Virus record (IMG/VR): IMGVR_UViG_3300046007_002763
Span: 1-30,594 of that record
Strand: one strand, 5' to 3'
DNA from: a virus
DNA length: 30,594 nucleotides
Position numbers and translations under genes: made by a program. Of this stretch, positions 20,435 through 28,697 are shown piece after piece (the first letter of the stretch is position 1; each line of letters starts with the position of its first letter). Below the pieces are notes generated by a model, which had not been told where the DNA came from, ran no database searches, and was given only the letters and a program-made list of their open reading frames with translations.

Positions 20435-22749
20435 TGGAAGTAGCATTATACATATACGTAGATGAAAATGTTATTTTAGAAGATGCTTTAACAGTAGATA
20501 ATACTTTAATTACTGTAGATGATACTGATATAACAGCAGATATGACAGGTTACATTTCTAATCAAGTTGTAAATGTAGCTAAAAGGATTGAATTATTTAA
20601 TGATGAAAAAATTAGTATTACTTCAAGTATTCAAAATGTTAATGATATATCAAAAGTATTTACCGATTATAGTCAGAGTTTTACAATTCCTGCAAGTGAT
20701 AATAATAATGAAATATTTAGACATTGGTACGAAAACGCTTTAGATAATGGTTTCGACCAACGTGTAAGGTATAGAGGTTATATTGAAATAGATACGCAAG
20801 TATTTAGAACAGGTTTATGGCAATTAGAAAGCTCAACAATTAAAAACAACCGTGTAGAAGATTATAAGATAACTTTTTACGGTGTACTTAAATCTTTAAC
20901 TGATAAATTCGGTGAAGATAAATTAAAAGATATTGCAGAATTAAACGATTATACTATTGATTATTCAGGTACAACCGTACAAAATAAAATTACTACTACT
21001 TCTGATAGTGATATTTTATTCCCTTTAATTACAAGTAATAGAGTTTGGCAATATGGGGGCGGTGGTTCTGCTGTAACAAATTGGGATATATCAAATATTG
21101 CTACTCCTATAGGTTATACAGATTTATCTCCTGCTTTAAAAATTGCGAGAATATTTGATGCAATAGAAAGTAAATATAACATAAATTTTAACGGTAACTT
21201 TTTAACTCAATCAAGATTTACAAAGGCATATTTATGGTTAAAAAATAAAGAAGCGTTTAGTCCATTAGCACAAAAGAAGCTAATTGAGTTTACAAATATT
21301 AATAATTACGATGGTTCATTAACTGTTAATTCTGATAATTACGATTTAGCTATTGCAGAATATAACAACCCAGGAAGTAGTGCTTTATTTTTTAATGGTG
21401 GTGCAATAAATTTTACACTTTCAACTTCTACAAATTGGCAGGTTAGTTGGTTTTTAAATGGTGTTCAATTATATGTACAAAGTGGAACAGGTACAAATAT
21501 TTACGTAGGTATAGGTGATATATCAGGTAATTATAAATTATATTTAAGTACTGCTCAATCTTGTACATATACAGGTTCAATTTCAGCAAGTAGTACAGAA
21601 TATGATTATCAAAATAATTCACAAATTACTTTTACAACAACTGCTGATATATTAGGTGGTTCTATTACTTCTAATTTAGATTTACCTGCTTTTATGCCAG
21701 ATATGAAAGTAACAGATTTCTTTAGTGGTATATTAAAAATGTTTAACCTTACAGCGTTTAGTTATGATGAGCAAACATATACTTTAGAGCAGTTAGAAAA
21801 TTGGTACTATCAAGGTAATATAAAACAATATTCAGAATATTGTATTTCTGATTTTGAATTTGAAAGAATTAAACCATATAAGAAAGTAAATTTTAATTAC
21901 GAAAAAAGTGAAAGTTTATTAAATAAAAGTTATTCAGATACTAACCAAAAAGAATACGGTGATTTATCTTATCCATTTAATACAGATGGTGCAGATTATT
22001 CAGTAAAATTACCTTTTGAAAATATATTGTTTAATAAATTTACAGGAGAAAATTTACAAGTAGGTTATGCAATTAAAACTGATTTAACACCTTATGTACC
22101 TAAACCTATAATTTTATATCAATACGAAAATACAAGTTGTGATTTTTATTTTAATAATGGTACAACTACTAACAACATAACTAATTACAATGTTATGGGG
22201 CAAGATGTAGGGTATCAAAACCAAATACATACATTAAACTTTGGTGTTGAATTTAGTAGTTATACATTAAACACGGTTAGTAATACTTTATTTAAAGATT
22301 ATTATTTTGATTATTTAAACAACCTTTATTCTCTAAAATCAAGAATGGTTAAGGTAAGTATGCGTTTACCTTATTCAGAGCTATTAGCGTTACGTTTAAA
22401 CGACCGTATTGTAATACGTGATAAACGTTATATTATAAATAGTTTTACAACTGATTTAGACACGTTTGAAAGTAAGTTTGAATTAATACAAGATTTTAGA
22501 AGTTTAAATTTTAATAATTCACAGCCAAGAGTAGCAGGTAATACAGCACAAACTTTAAAATTTGATACAGTAAGTATTGAACCTTTAACTTGGAGTATTT
22601 TAAATGACCCAACAGGGCAAATAATAACTATTACAAATGGTGATAATTATGTAGAAGTAGATATAAAATCAAACACTTCAGGAGTTGAAAAAATATATAG
22701 TATTGAAAGTAATAATAATGATGTAATCGTAATAACACAAGATGCTTAA
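20434..22749 (+). CDS. large tail/baseplate protein, 771 aa
   Basis: The largest protein in the window. Near residues 60-95 it has the motif KVFTDYSQSFTIPASDNNNEIFRHWYENAL, recurrent in Bacteroidota phage tail proteins (DFSxSFTIPAxxxNxxIFxHYY). The middle is beta-rich, and the C-terminal part has RLPYSELLALRLNDRIVIRDKRYIINSFTTD, as in Dit/Tal-like baseplate proteins, followed by an Ig-like tail. It probably forms the tail tip that contacts the host. The place before the tape measure, not after it, is unusual. Confidence 0.65.
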   Translation: MEVALYIYVDENVILEDALTVDNTLITVDDTDITADMTGYISNQVVNVAKRIELFNDEKISITSSIQNVNDISKVFTDYSQSFTIPASDNNNEIFRHWYENALDNGFDQRVRYRGYIEIDTQVFRTGLWQLESSTIKNNRVEDYKITFYGVLKSLTDKFGEDKLKDIAELNDYTIDYSGTTVQNKITTTSDSDILFPLITSNRVWQYGGGGSAVTNWDISNIATPIGYTDLSPALKIARIFDAIESKYNINFNGNFLTQSRFTKAYLWLKNKEAFSPLAQKKLIEFTNINNYDGSLTVNSDNYDLAIAEYNNPGSSALFFNGGAINFTLSTSTNWQVSWFLNGVQLYVQSGTGTNIYVGIGDISGNYKLYLSTAQSCTYTGSISASSTEYDYQNNSQITFTTTADILGGSITSNLDLPAFMPDMKVTDFFSGILKMFNLTAFSYDEQTYTLEQLENWYYQGNIKQYSEYCISDFEFERIKPYKKVNFNYEKSESLLNKSYSDTNQKEYGDLSYPFNTDGADYSVKLPFENILFNKFTGENLQVGYAIKTDLTPYVPKPIILYQYENTSCDFYFNNGTTTNNITNYNVMGQDVGYQNQIHTLNFGVEFSSYTLNTVSNTLFKDYYFDYLNNLYSLKSRMVKVSMRLPYSELLALRLNDRIVIRDKRYIINSFTTDLDTFESKFELIQDFRSLNFNNSQPRVAGNTAQTLKFDTVSIEPLTWSILNDPTGQIITITNGDNYVEVDIKSNTSGVEKIYSIESNNNDVIVITQDA

Positions 22750-22885
22750 ATTAGTAATACAAATGCTTGAATTTCAAAAGTTTGGAACAAGCGAAGCTAT
22801 AGATATAGCAAAAGGAAAATATAAATTACCAGATACAATAACAGAACTTAAAAGAGCAATAAAATGGCAATTACAAAAACGATAG
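22742..22885 (+). CDS. small hypothetical protein, 47 aa
   Basis: ATG at 22742 overlaps the end of the large tail gene by 8 nt and the stop overlaps the tape-measure start by 22 nt, so it fills the only gap between them. Sequence LKLVIQMLEFQKFGTSEAIDIAKGKYKLPDTITELKRAIKW; helical. Not recognised. Confidence 0.5.
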   Translation: MLKLVIQMLEFQKFGTSEAIDIAKGKYKLPDTITELKRAIKWQLQKR

Positions 22886-24903
22886 AAATTGATGTTAAAG
22901 CTGGTGCAGCAGAAAAAGATATTAATGACTTAAACAAATCGGTTGTTAAGTTAGAAAATTCTGTAGAAGATTTTTCAAAGACAGGTAAAAAGTCTTTAGA
23001 TAATATAGACAAGAATGTTAAAGAAACTGAAAAAAGCACAAAATCATTAAGTGAGGGCTTTAAAGCTACAGGTTTAGCATTAAAGGCTATGGGTATTGGA
23101 CTTATTATTAGTGCAATGGCTACACTTAAAGAAATCTTTATGGGTAATCAAAAAGTAGCTGATACTTTTAGTGCTGTATTGGGTACGGTTGCAAATGTAT
23201 TTAGCCAAGTTACAAATATAGTAGTTTCTGTTATTGAAAAAGTTGGTGGTGCTACAAATGGATTTGAGGGGTTAAGTAATGTAATAGGTGGTTTATTAAA
23301 ATTATCTTTAGTGCCTTTAAAGGGTGCTTTTTATGGAATTAAGTTAGTTATTGATGAAGTACGTTTAGCGTGGGAAGAAAGCGTTTTTGGTGATGGAGAC
23401 CCTAAAAAAATTAAGGAACTTACTAAACGTATTGATGAAACTAAAACAAGTTTAAAGAAAGTAGGTACTGATGCAGTAGAAGCTGGTAAACAGGTAGGTA
23501 ATAACATAGGAAAAGCAATTAGTGAGGTTGGTGCAGTTGTAGAGGGTACTATTGATGGTGTTAGTAAAATATCTATTGCAAGTGCATACGAACAAGCAAA
23601 GGCAAACGTTAATTTACAAAACACAGCAAAATTAGCCGAAGCAAACCAAGCACGTTTAGTAGAACAATACGATAGGCAAGCAGAAAAATTACGCCAAGTT
23701 AGAGATGAGGAACGTAATAGCATACAAGATAGAATAAAAGCTAATAACCAATTAAAACAAGTTTTAGAAAACCAAGAAGCTGCAATGATAGGGCAGGCTA
23801 ATGCACAAATAGCAGCAGCCCAATCTACACTTTCGCAAAATAATAATATCGAAAATCAAGTTGCTTTAACAAATGCTTTAGCAAATCGTGAGGGAGTTTT
23901 AGCACAAATTGAGGGTTTACGTTCTGAACAAAAAGCAAATGATTTAGCATTAAATAAAGAGCTTATTGATTTAACTAAAACTAAACAAGAAGCAGAAACA
24001 CAATTAGCAATTAATGAAGCTAATTTTAATGCAGAGCGTATTAAAAATGAAGAAGCACAATTAGTAGCTAAAAAGAATGCTTTAGAAAAAAATAAAATAA
24101 TTGAATTAGAACGTTTACAAAATGTTATCGATAGTGCAAACGCAGGTACTCAAGCTAAAGTAGATGCTGAAAACGAATACGCATTAAAGAAACAAGAAAT
24201 TGAACAATCAATAATTTTAGCAGATGATGCAATAGCTGAATACAAAAGAAACAAAATTATTGAAAACAACCAAAAAATAATAGATGATGAAGCTGCAACT
24301 TTTGAAGCAAAAAGAGAAGCGTTAAGAATACAAGAAGAAATATTATTAGCAGATGATACTTTAAGTGAAGAAAAAAGAACTGAAATTGAAAAGCAATATG
24401 CTGATGCAAGGGTTAAAATAAGTGAGCTTGAATTTCAACAAAAAATGTCTCAAGCAAAAGAAGCAGGACAAGCTTTAGATAATTTAGGTGCTATTGTAGG
24501 TAAACAAACTGCAGCAGGTAAAGCTTTAGGTATTGCGAGTGCTTTAATTAATACCTATGTGGGTGCTTCGGAAGCTTTAAAACAAAAATCTACTTTACCA
24601 TCGCCTTTTGATTATGTTGCAAAAGCTATTAACGTTGCAGGTATTTTGGCAACAGGTTTCAAAACAGTTAAAGCTATTACTGCTGTTAATGTTCCTGGTG
24701 GTGGCGGTGGCAGTGGTGGTGGCGGTGCTGCTATTGCTCCACCACCTGCACCAAGTTTTAACGTAGTAGGTAATACAGGCGTTAATCAATTAGCAGAAAC
24801 TTTAGGAAATCAGCAACCTGTTCAAGCATTCGTAGTAGCAAATCAAGTTACAAGCCAACAAAGTTTAGATAGAAATATTGTAAACAATGCAAGTTTAGGT
24901 TAA
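22864..24903 (+). CDS. tail tape measure protein, 679 aa
   Basis: Long helical protein. An N-terminal coiled coil (INDLNKSVVKLENSVEDFSKTGKKSLDNIDKNVKE) is followed by hydrophobic helices at residues 70-160 (LALKAMGIGLIISAMATL, LKLSLVPLKGAFYGI). Then come more than 300 residues of Glu/Lys/Gln-rich coiled coil, and the motif ASALINTYVGASEALKQKS ... AGILATGFKTVKAI near the end, typical of tape measures. A glycine linker (GGGGGSGGGG) precedes the C-terminal tail. At about 0.15 nm per residue the tail would be near 100 nm, a siphovirus tail. Confidence 0.9.
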   Translation: MAITKTIEIDVKAGAAEKDINDLNKSVVKLENSVEDFSKTGKKSLDNIDKNVKETEKSTKSLSEGFKATGLALKAMGIGLIISAMATLKEIFMGNQKVADTFSAVLGTVANVFSQVTNIVVSVIEKVGGATNGFEGLSNVIGGLLKLSLVPLKGAFYGIKLVIDEVRLAWEESVFGDGDPKKIKELTKRIDETKTSLKKVGTDAVEAGKQVGNNIGKAISEVGAVVEGTIDGVSKISIASAYEQAKANVNLQNTAKLAEANQARLVEQYDRQAEKLRQVRDEERNSIQDRIKANNQLKQVLENQEAAMIGQANAQIAAAQSTLSQNNNIENQVALTNALANREGVLAQIEGLRSEQKANDLALNKELIDLTKTKQEAETQLAINEANFNAERIKNEEAQLVAKKNALEKNKIIELERLQNVIDSANAGTQAKVDAENEYALKKQEIEQSIILADDAIAEYKRNKIIENNQKIIDDEAATFEAKREALRIQEEILLADDTLSEEKRTEIEKQYADARVKISELEFQQKMSQAKEAGQALDNLGAIVGKQTAAGKALGIASALINTYVGASEALKQKSTLPSPFDYVAKAINVAGILATGFKTVKAITAVNVPGGGGGSGGGGAAIAPPPAPSFNVVGNTGVNQLAETLGNQQPVQAFVVANQVTSQQSLDRNIVNNASLG

Positions 24904-24927
24904 AAAATAACAAAATACAGTAATTAA

Positions 24928-24941
24928 TGTTTTTAAATAAA
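24928..24941 (+). promoter_or_regulatory. late motif TGTTTTTAAATAAA, copy 2
   Basis: Six nt before ATG 24948, the start of the protease gene. The motif's own ATG at 24927 is in frame and can mislead a gene finder. No strong terminator precedes it. Identical in 18 nt to copy 1. Confidence 0.65.
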
Positions 24942-24947
24942 AATAAT

Positions 24948-25541
24948 ATGAACCTTATAGAATTAATAATAGACGATAAAGATGAGTTAAGTGGTGTTGA
25001 TGCTATTAGCGTAGTGGCTACTCCAGCTATTGAGTCAAATTTTGTAGCGTTAAAATCAGAAGAAATTAAATTAGCTCAAGTAGATACTGAAAAGCGTATT
25101 TTAATGGGTGCTGTTTTAATTCCTGAAAAGCCAATTTATAGAAGAAATGGAGAAGATGAATATTATATTTATTTTTCAAAAGATACTGTAAACAAAGCAA
25201 GTCAATTATTTTTTAAAAATGGTAATCAGAATAATTGGACTTTAGAACACGGAAAAGAAATTAAAGGTTTAACCGTTGTTGAAAGTTGGATAGTTGAAAA
25301 TACTGAAAAAGATAAATCAGCTATTTATAATTTAAGTGTGCCTGTAGGTACTTGGATGGCTTCGGTTAAAGTAGAAGATGATGCTATTTGGAATGATTAT
25401 GTTAAAACAGGTAAAGTAAAAGGGTTTTCTTTAGAGGGCTATTTTGCAGATAAATTAGAAGAAAAAAAGCAGTTAAGTAAAAACGAAAGTATTGTTGAAC
25501 AAATTAAATCTTTAATAAATGAGTACGAAAACAAAAAGTAA
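24948..25541 (+). CDS. prohead protease, XkdF-like, 197 aa
   Basis: Start chosen at ATG 24948 (MNLIELIIDDKDELSGVDAISVV) rather than 24927, whose ATG lies within the late motif. The XkdF-type serine protease pattern is visible: ILMGAVLIPEKPIYRR, H101 in LEHGKEIKGLTVVESWIVE, and S161 in GFSLEGYF. His and Ser form the catalytic pair; the enzyme usually trims scaffold and capsid N-termini during maturation. Its neighbours downstream are the scaffold candidate and major capsid protein. Confidence 0.8.
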   Translation: MNLIELIIDDKDELSGVDAISVVATPAIESNFVALKSEEIKLAQVDTEKRILMGAVLIPEKPIYRRNGEDEYYIYFSKDTVNKASQLFFKNGNQNNWTLEHGKEIKGLTVVESWIVENTEKDKSAIYNLSVPVGTWMASVKVEDDAIWNDYVKTGKVKGFSLEGYFADKLEEKKQLSKNESIVEQIKSLINEYENKK

Positions 25542-25713
25542 AACAAGTCCAGTAAATGGTAAAAAGGGTTGTCTATGTGATGATAACACTTATAGTAAAG
25601 AATGTTGCAATGGTGATTTACAAAATCAAGGCATTGGGCAAACATCAGGAGTAGATAGTTTAACCGTTACAGAAAATAACGGAGTAAGAGTAATAACAAG
25701 GGTAAACGGATAA
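25519..25713 (+). CDS. small Cys-rich head protein (KGCLCDDNTYSKECC type), 64 aa
   Basis: Overlaps the protease gene end by 23 nt. The motif SPVNGKKGCLCDDNTYSKECCNGDLQNQGIG is one I recognise as a short conserved protein in the head modules of Bacteroidota phages. The four Cys (C-x-C and CC) could bind metal or form disulphides. Function not known; probably a minor virion protein. Confidence 0.65.
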   Translation: MSTKTKSKTSPVNGKKGCLCDDNTYSKECCNGDLQNQGIGQTSGVDSLTVTENNGVRVITRVNG

Positions 25714-25731
25714 ACAATTAAATAATTAAAA

Positions 25732-26097
25732 ATGACACCACAAGAAAAAAACGTATTTGGTAAATTATTTACTAAAACAGAATTAGCAAGTCAAAAAATT
25801 GAATTAGCTAATTTACAATCAGTTGTTAAATTAGAAGATAATGCTTTTAAACTTAAAGAAAAAGCTTTAGGTTCTGTAAAAAAAGTAAGTGAATTAATAG
25901 CAACTGTTAAAGCAAATACAATATCTGCTTCTAAAGCATTTGAATTAGTAATTAATGAAGTTGATGCTTTAGAAATACAAGCTAAAGAATTAGGTTTATC
26001 ATTACCGAATGATGCAAGACTTGCAAGAGACTCAGCAAAAAGAGAAGCTGCACAATTTTCTGAATTAAATAACAAAATTAATTCTGTAAAATTTTAA
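25732..26097 (+). CDS. helical protein, possible scaffold component, 121 aa
   Basis: Nearly all helix, with coiled-coil-like repeats (KTELASQKIELANLQSVVKLEDNAFKLKEKALGSVKKV) and no Trp or Cys. Its place between the protease and a scaffold candidate suggests a role in capsid assembly. Not recognised by motif. Confidence 0.55.
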   Translation: MTPQEKNVFGKLFTKTELASQKIELANLQSVVKLEDNAFKLKEKALGSVKKVSELIATVKANTISASKAFELVINEVDALEIQAKELGLSLPNDARLARDSAKREAAQFSELNNKINSVKF

Positions 26098-26124
26098 TAA
26101 AATACAACAACAATTAAAAACTAT

Positions 26125-26138
26125 TGTTTTTAAATAAA
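26125..26138 (+). promoter_or_regulatory. late motif TGTTTTTAAATAAA, copy 3
   Basis: Ten nt before ATG 26149. It overlaps a weak AT hairpin (AACAAT at 26109-26114 with ATTGTT at 26123-26128) that may end the previous unit. Confidence 0.6.
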
Positions 26139-26148
26139 TTTAATAAAT

Positions 26149-26718
26149 ATGTCAAACGTAATTACAGAAATTAAAAAATTGCTTGGTATGGAAATCAAAC
26201 TTGAGCAAATGACATTAGACAACGGAACTGTTATTGAAGCTGAAATCTTTGAAGCAGGGCAAGCAGTGTTTATTGTTAATGGTGAAGATAGAGTTGCATT
26301 GCCTGTAGGTGAGTACACTCTTGATAACGGAATGATTTTAGTAGTTGAGGTTGAGGGCGAAATCAAAGAAATCAAAGAAGCTATTGTTGAAGCACCTGCA
26401 GAGGAAGCTACACCAGAAGTAGAAGTTGAAGTTGAAGCAGCTCAAACACCAGCAACAGCTAAAAAGGTAATCGAGTCTACTGTTAGAGAGTCGCATTTTT
26501 CAAAAGAAGATGTTGATGCTTTAAAGTCAGAAATCGAAAGTTTAAAAACGGAATTAGCATCTATGAAAAGTGTTGAAACTTTTGAAGAAAAAGTAGAATT
26601 ATCTGCTCAACCTTTAACACATAACCCTGATGCAAAACCAAACGTTGAAAAAGTGTTATTCTCACAAAACAGAGAAATGACTACATTCGACAGAGTAATG
26701 AATAAAATAGCAAACTAA
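26149..26718 (+). CDS. capsid scaffold candidate, 189 aa
   Basis: Residues 1-80 read as strands (MTLDNGTVIEAEIFEAGQAVFIVNGEDRVALPVGEY). The middle is a very acidic, low-complexity stretch (APAEEATPEVEVEVEAAQTP), then a coiled coil (DVDALKSEIESLKTELASMKSVETFEEKV) and a C-terminal SQNREMTTFDRVMNKIAN. The coiled coil, acidity and position right before the capsid gene fit a scaffold. The DNGTxIEAExFExGxxVF N-terminus recurs in head modules of Bacteroidota phages. Confidence 0.65.
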   Translation: MSNVITEIKKLLGMEIKLEQMTLDNGTVIEAEIFEAGQAVFIVNGEDRVALPVGEYTLDNGMILVVEVEGEIKEIKEAIVEAPAEEATPEVEVEVEAAQTPATAKKVIESTVRESHFSKEDVDALKSEIESLKTELASMKSVETFEEKVELSAQPLTHNPDAKPNVEKVLFSQNREMTTFDRVMNKIAN

Positions 26719-26734
26719 TAATTAATTAAAAAAA

Positions 26735-27667
26735 ATGGCTACTACAACAAGTATTACAACAACTTACGCTGGTGAATTTTCAAAAAAATACATTTCAGCT
26801 GCATTATTATCAGCTTCTACTATTGAAAATGGTGGAATTGAAGTAATGCCAAACGTAAAGTATAAATCAGTTATCCAACGTTTAGCTACTGATGCTATCG
26901 TTAAAGATGCTACTTGTGCTTTTGATGCAACTTCTACAGTTACTTTAACTGAAAGAGTTATTACTCCTGAAGAATTTCAGGTAAATTTAGAATTATGTAA
27001 AAAAGATTTCGCAAGTACTTGGCAATCTATCGAAATGGGAATGTCTGCTTTCGAAACTTTACCTAAATCTTTTGCTGATTATTTAATTGCTCACGTAGCA
27101 GCTAAAGTAGCAGAAAAAACTGAAACTAACATTTGGAGAGGTGCTACTGCTAATGCAGGTGAATTTAACGGATTTGTAGCTTTAGCTACTGCAGACTCTA
27201 ATGTAGTTGATGTAGTTGGTACTACTGTAACAGCTTCTAACGTTATTGCTGAATTGGGTAAAGTAGTTGATGCTATCCCTGCTGCATTATACGGTAAAGA
27301 AGATTTACATATTTACGTTTCTCAAAATGTAGCTCGTGCTTATGTTAGAGCTTTAGGCGGTTTTGCTGCTTCAGGTTTAGGTGCAAACGGTACTAACGCA
27401 ATGGGTACACAATGGTTTAACAACGGTTCATTATCTTTTGATGGTGTTAAAATCTTTGTTGCTAATGGTTTAGCTGCTAACTATATAATGGCTGCTCAAA
27501 AATCTAACTTATATTTTGGTACAGGTTTATTATCAGACCAAAACGAAGTTAAATTAATTGATATGGCAGATATCGATGGTTCACAAAATGTAAGAGTTGT
27601 TATGAGATTTACTGCTGCTGTTCAATACGGTATCGGTTCTGAAATCGTACTTTACACTCCAGCATAA
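26735..27667 (+). CDS. major capsid protein, 310 aa
   Basis: N-terminus ATTTSITTTYAGEFSKKYISAALLSASTIENGGIEVMPNVKYKSVIQ is the recurrent start of Bacteroidota phage capsid proteins. Further on, ITPEEFQVNLELCKKDFASTWQSIEMGMSAFETLPKSF and a C-terminal FTAAVQYGIGSEIVLY fit an HK97-fold subunit. Codon use shifts to GCT, ACT and TCT-rich, as expected for the most abundant virion protein. A strong terminator follows. Confidence 0.85.
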   Translation: MATTTSITTTYAGEFSKKYISAALLSASTIENGGIEVMPNVKYKSVIQRLATDAIVKDATCAFDATSTVTLTERVITPEEFQVNLELCKKDFASTWQSIEMGMSAFETLPKSFADYLIAHVAAKVAEKTETNIWRGATANAGEFNGFVALATADSNVVDVVGTTVTASNVIAELGKVVDAIPAALYGKEDLHIYVSQNVARAYVRALGGFAASGLGANGTNAMGTQWFNNGSLSFDGVKIFVANGLAANYIMAAQKSNLYFGTGLLSDQNEVKLIDMADIDGSQNVRVVMRFTAAVQYGIGSEIVLYTPA

Positions 27668-27687
27668 TTAATAACAAATAACTAATT

Positions 27688-27720
27688 AAAGGTGGTGCAA
27701 TAAACGCCACCTTTTTTTTT
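27688..27720 (+). terminator. intrinsic terminator after the capsid gene
   Basis: GGTGGTG pairs with CGCCACC (one G-U), extended by AAA/TTT, with a 7-nt loop and nine T's. The strongest terminator in the window by GC content of stem. Confidence 0.9.
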
Positions 27721-27741
27721 AACTTTTAAAATATATATACT

Positions 27742-28269
27742 ATGGCTTGTGATTTAAGTTTAGGTAGATTGGAAGTATGCAAAGATAGCGTAGGTGGTTT
27801 AAAAAATGTTTACTTCGTTAATTACGGAGATGCAACAGGTTACACATACGATGTTACAAATACAGACGTTATAGACGCTGTAGCAGGTACTCCAAGTGCT
27901 TATAAATATGAGTTGAAAGGTGCAAGTACCTTTACTCAAAATATTAACAGCTCAAGAGAAAACGGAACAACGTTTTTTGAGCAGGTTTTAGAATTAACTT
28001 TTAAGAAATTAACAGTTAAGGATAATAAAGAATTAAAATTAATGGCTTATGGTAGACCACAAGTTATTATAGAAGATAACAACGGTAATTTCTTTTACGC
28101 AGGTTTACAACACGGTATGGATGTTACAGGTGGTACTATTGTTACAGGTGGTGCTATGGGAGATTTATCAGGTTATACTTTAACTTTAACAGGAATGGAA
28201 AAAGTACCTGCTAATTTTATTGGAGATACTTTAACTGCTGCTGGTTTTACAGTTGTAGTTGGTTCATAA
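27742..28269 (+). CDS. major tail tube protein, 175 aa
   Basis: The opening CDLSLGRLEVCKDSVGGLKNVYFVNYGD, the central STFTQNINSSRENGTTFFEQVLELTFKKL and the end GGTIVTGGAMGDLSGYTLTLTGMEKVPANF match a tail tube family I know well from Bacteroides phages. It polymerises around the tape measure. It lies apart from the other tail genes, between capsid and portal, with terminators on both sides, which allows separate high expression. Confidence 0.8.
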   Translation: MACDLSLGRLEVCKDSVGGLKNVYFVNYGDATGYTYDVTNTDVIDAVAGTPSAYKYELKGASTFTQNINSSRENGTTFFEQVLELTFKKLTVKDNKELKLMAYGRPQVIIEDNNGNFFYAGLQHGMDVTGGTIVTGGAMGDLSGYTLTLTGMEKVPANFIGDTLTAAGFTVVVGS

Positions 28270-28290
28270 GAAATATTTTTGAACACTATG

Positions 28291-28323
28291 AAAAGCGTAT
28301 ATTAATTTATACGCTTTTTTTTT
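28291..28323 (+). terminator. intrinsic terminator after the tail tube gene
   Basis: AAAAGCGTATA pairs perfectly with TATACGCTTTT (11 bp), loop 6 nt, followed by nine T's counted from the stem end. Confidence 0.9.
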
Positions 28324-28347
28324 GCTTTAACAAAAATGCAACTTTTG

Positions 28348-28361
28348 TGTTTTTAAATAAA
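28348..28361 (+). promoter_or_regulatory. late motif TGTTTTTAAATAAA, copy 4
   Basis: Five nt before ATG 28367 and 25 nt after a strong terminator. CAACTTT lies two bases upstream of it, as in copy 1. Confidence 0.65.
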
Positions 28362-28366
28362 ACAAT

Positions 28367-28696
28367 ATGATAATCTTAAGAGAACAAGAAACAGCACAAA
28401 CATTAAACGCCATTATTTATGGTAGTAATGCTGATGCTATTGTATTGCGAGATGAAGAAACGAATATAGAAACAGAAATTAATTGCACGTTTTCAATAGA
28501 TAGGTATTACGTAGCAACTTCTGTAATATTCCCAATTAAAGAAAATAAATACTATACACTTACTATTTTAAATGGAACGGATATAGTTTATAGGGATAAG
28601 GTTTTTTGTACAAATCAAGTAATTGCAAATTACACAATTAACAAAGACCAATATACTCAACATACAACAAGTAACGAATACAAAATATTTGAATAA
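28367..28696 (+). CDS. putative virion protein, 109 aa
   Basis: Starts MIILREQETAQTLNAIIYG and is beta-rich with a central EINCTFSIDRYYVATSVIFPIKENKYYTLTILNGTDIVYRDKVFC. This looks like a small Ig- or FN3-like domain of the sort found as a minor structural protein in Bacteroidota phages. It precedes the portal by one base. Exact role unknown. Confidence 0.6.
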   Translation: MIILREQETAQTLNAIIYGSNADAIVLRDEETNIETEINCTFSIDRYYVATSVIFPIKENKYYTLTILNGTDIVYRDKVFCTNQVIANYTINKDQYTQHTTSNEYKIFE

Positions 28697-28697
28697 T

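Noticed and set aside
23331-23723. 130-aa - strand ORF over the tape measure
   Set aside because: Mirror of a strongly supported helical gene; Ser/Leu-rich composition is what antisense of Lys/Glu/Gln codons gives.
24927-24947. ATG 24927 as protease start
   Set aside because: This ATG is part of the repeated late motif; ATG 24948 has the normal spacing and a better N-terminus.
28623-28697. ATG 28623 as portal start
   Set aside because: It would overlap the previous gene by 74 nt; ATG 28698 directly follows the stop and gives the expected N-terminus.
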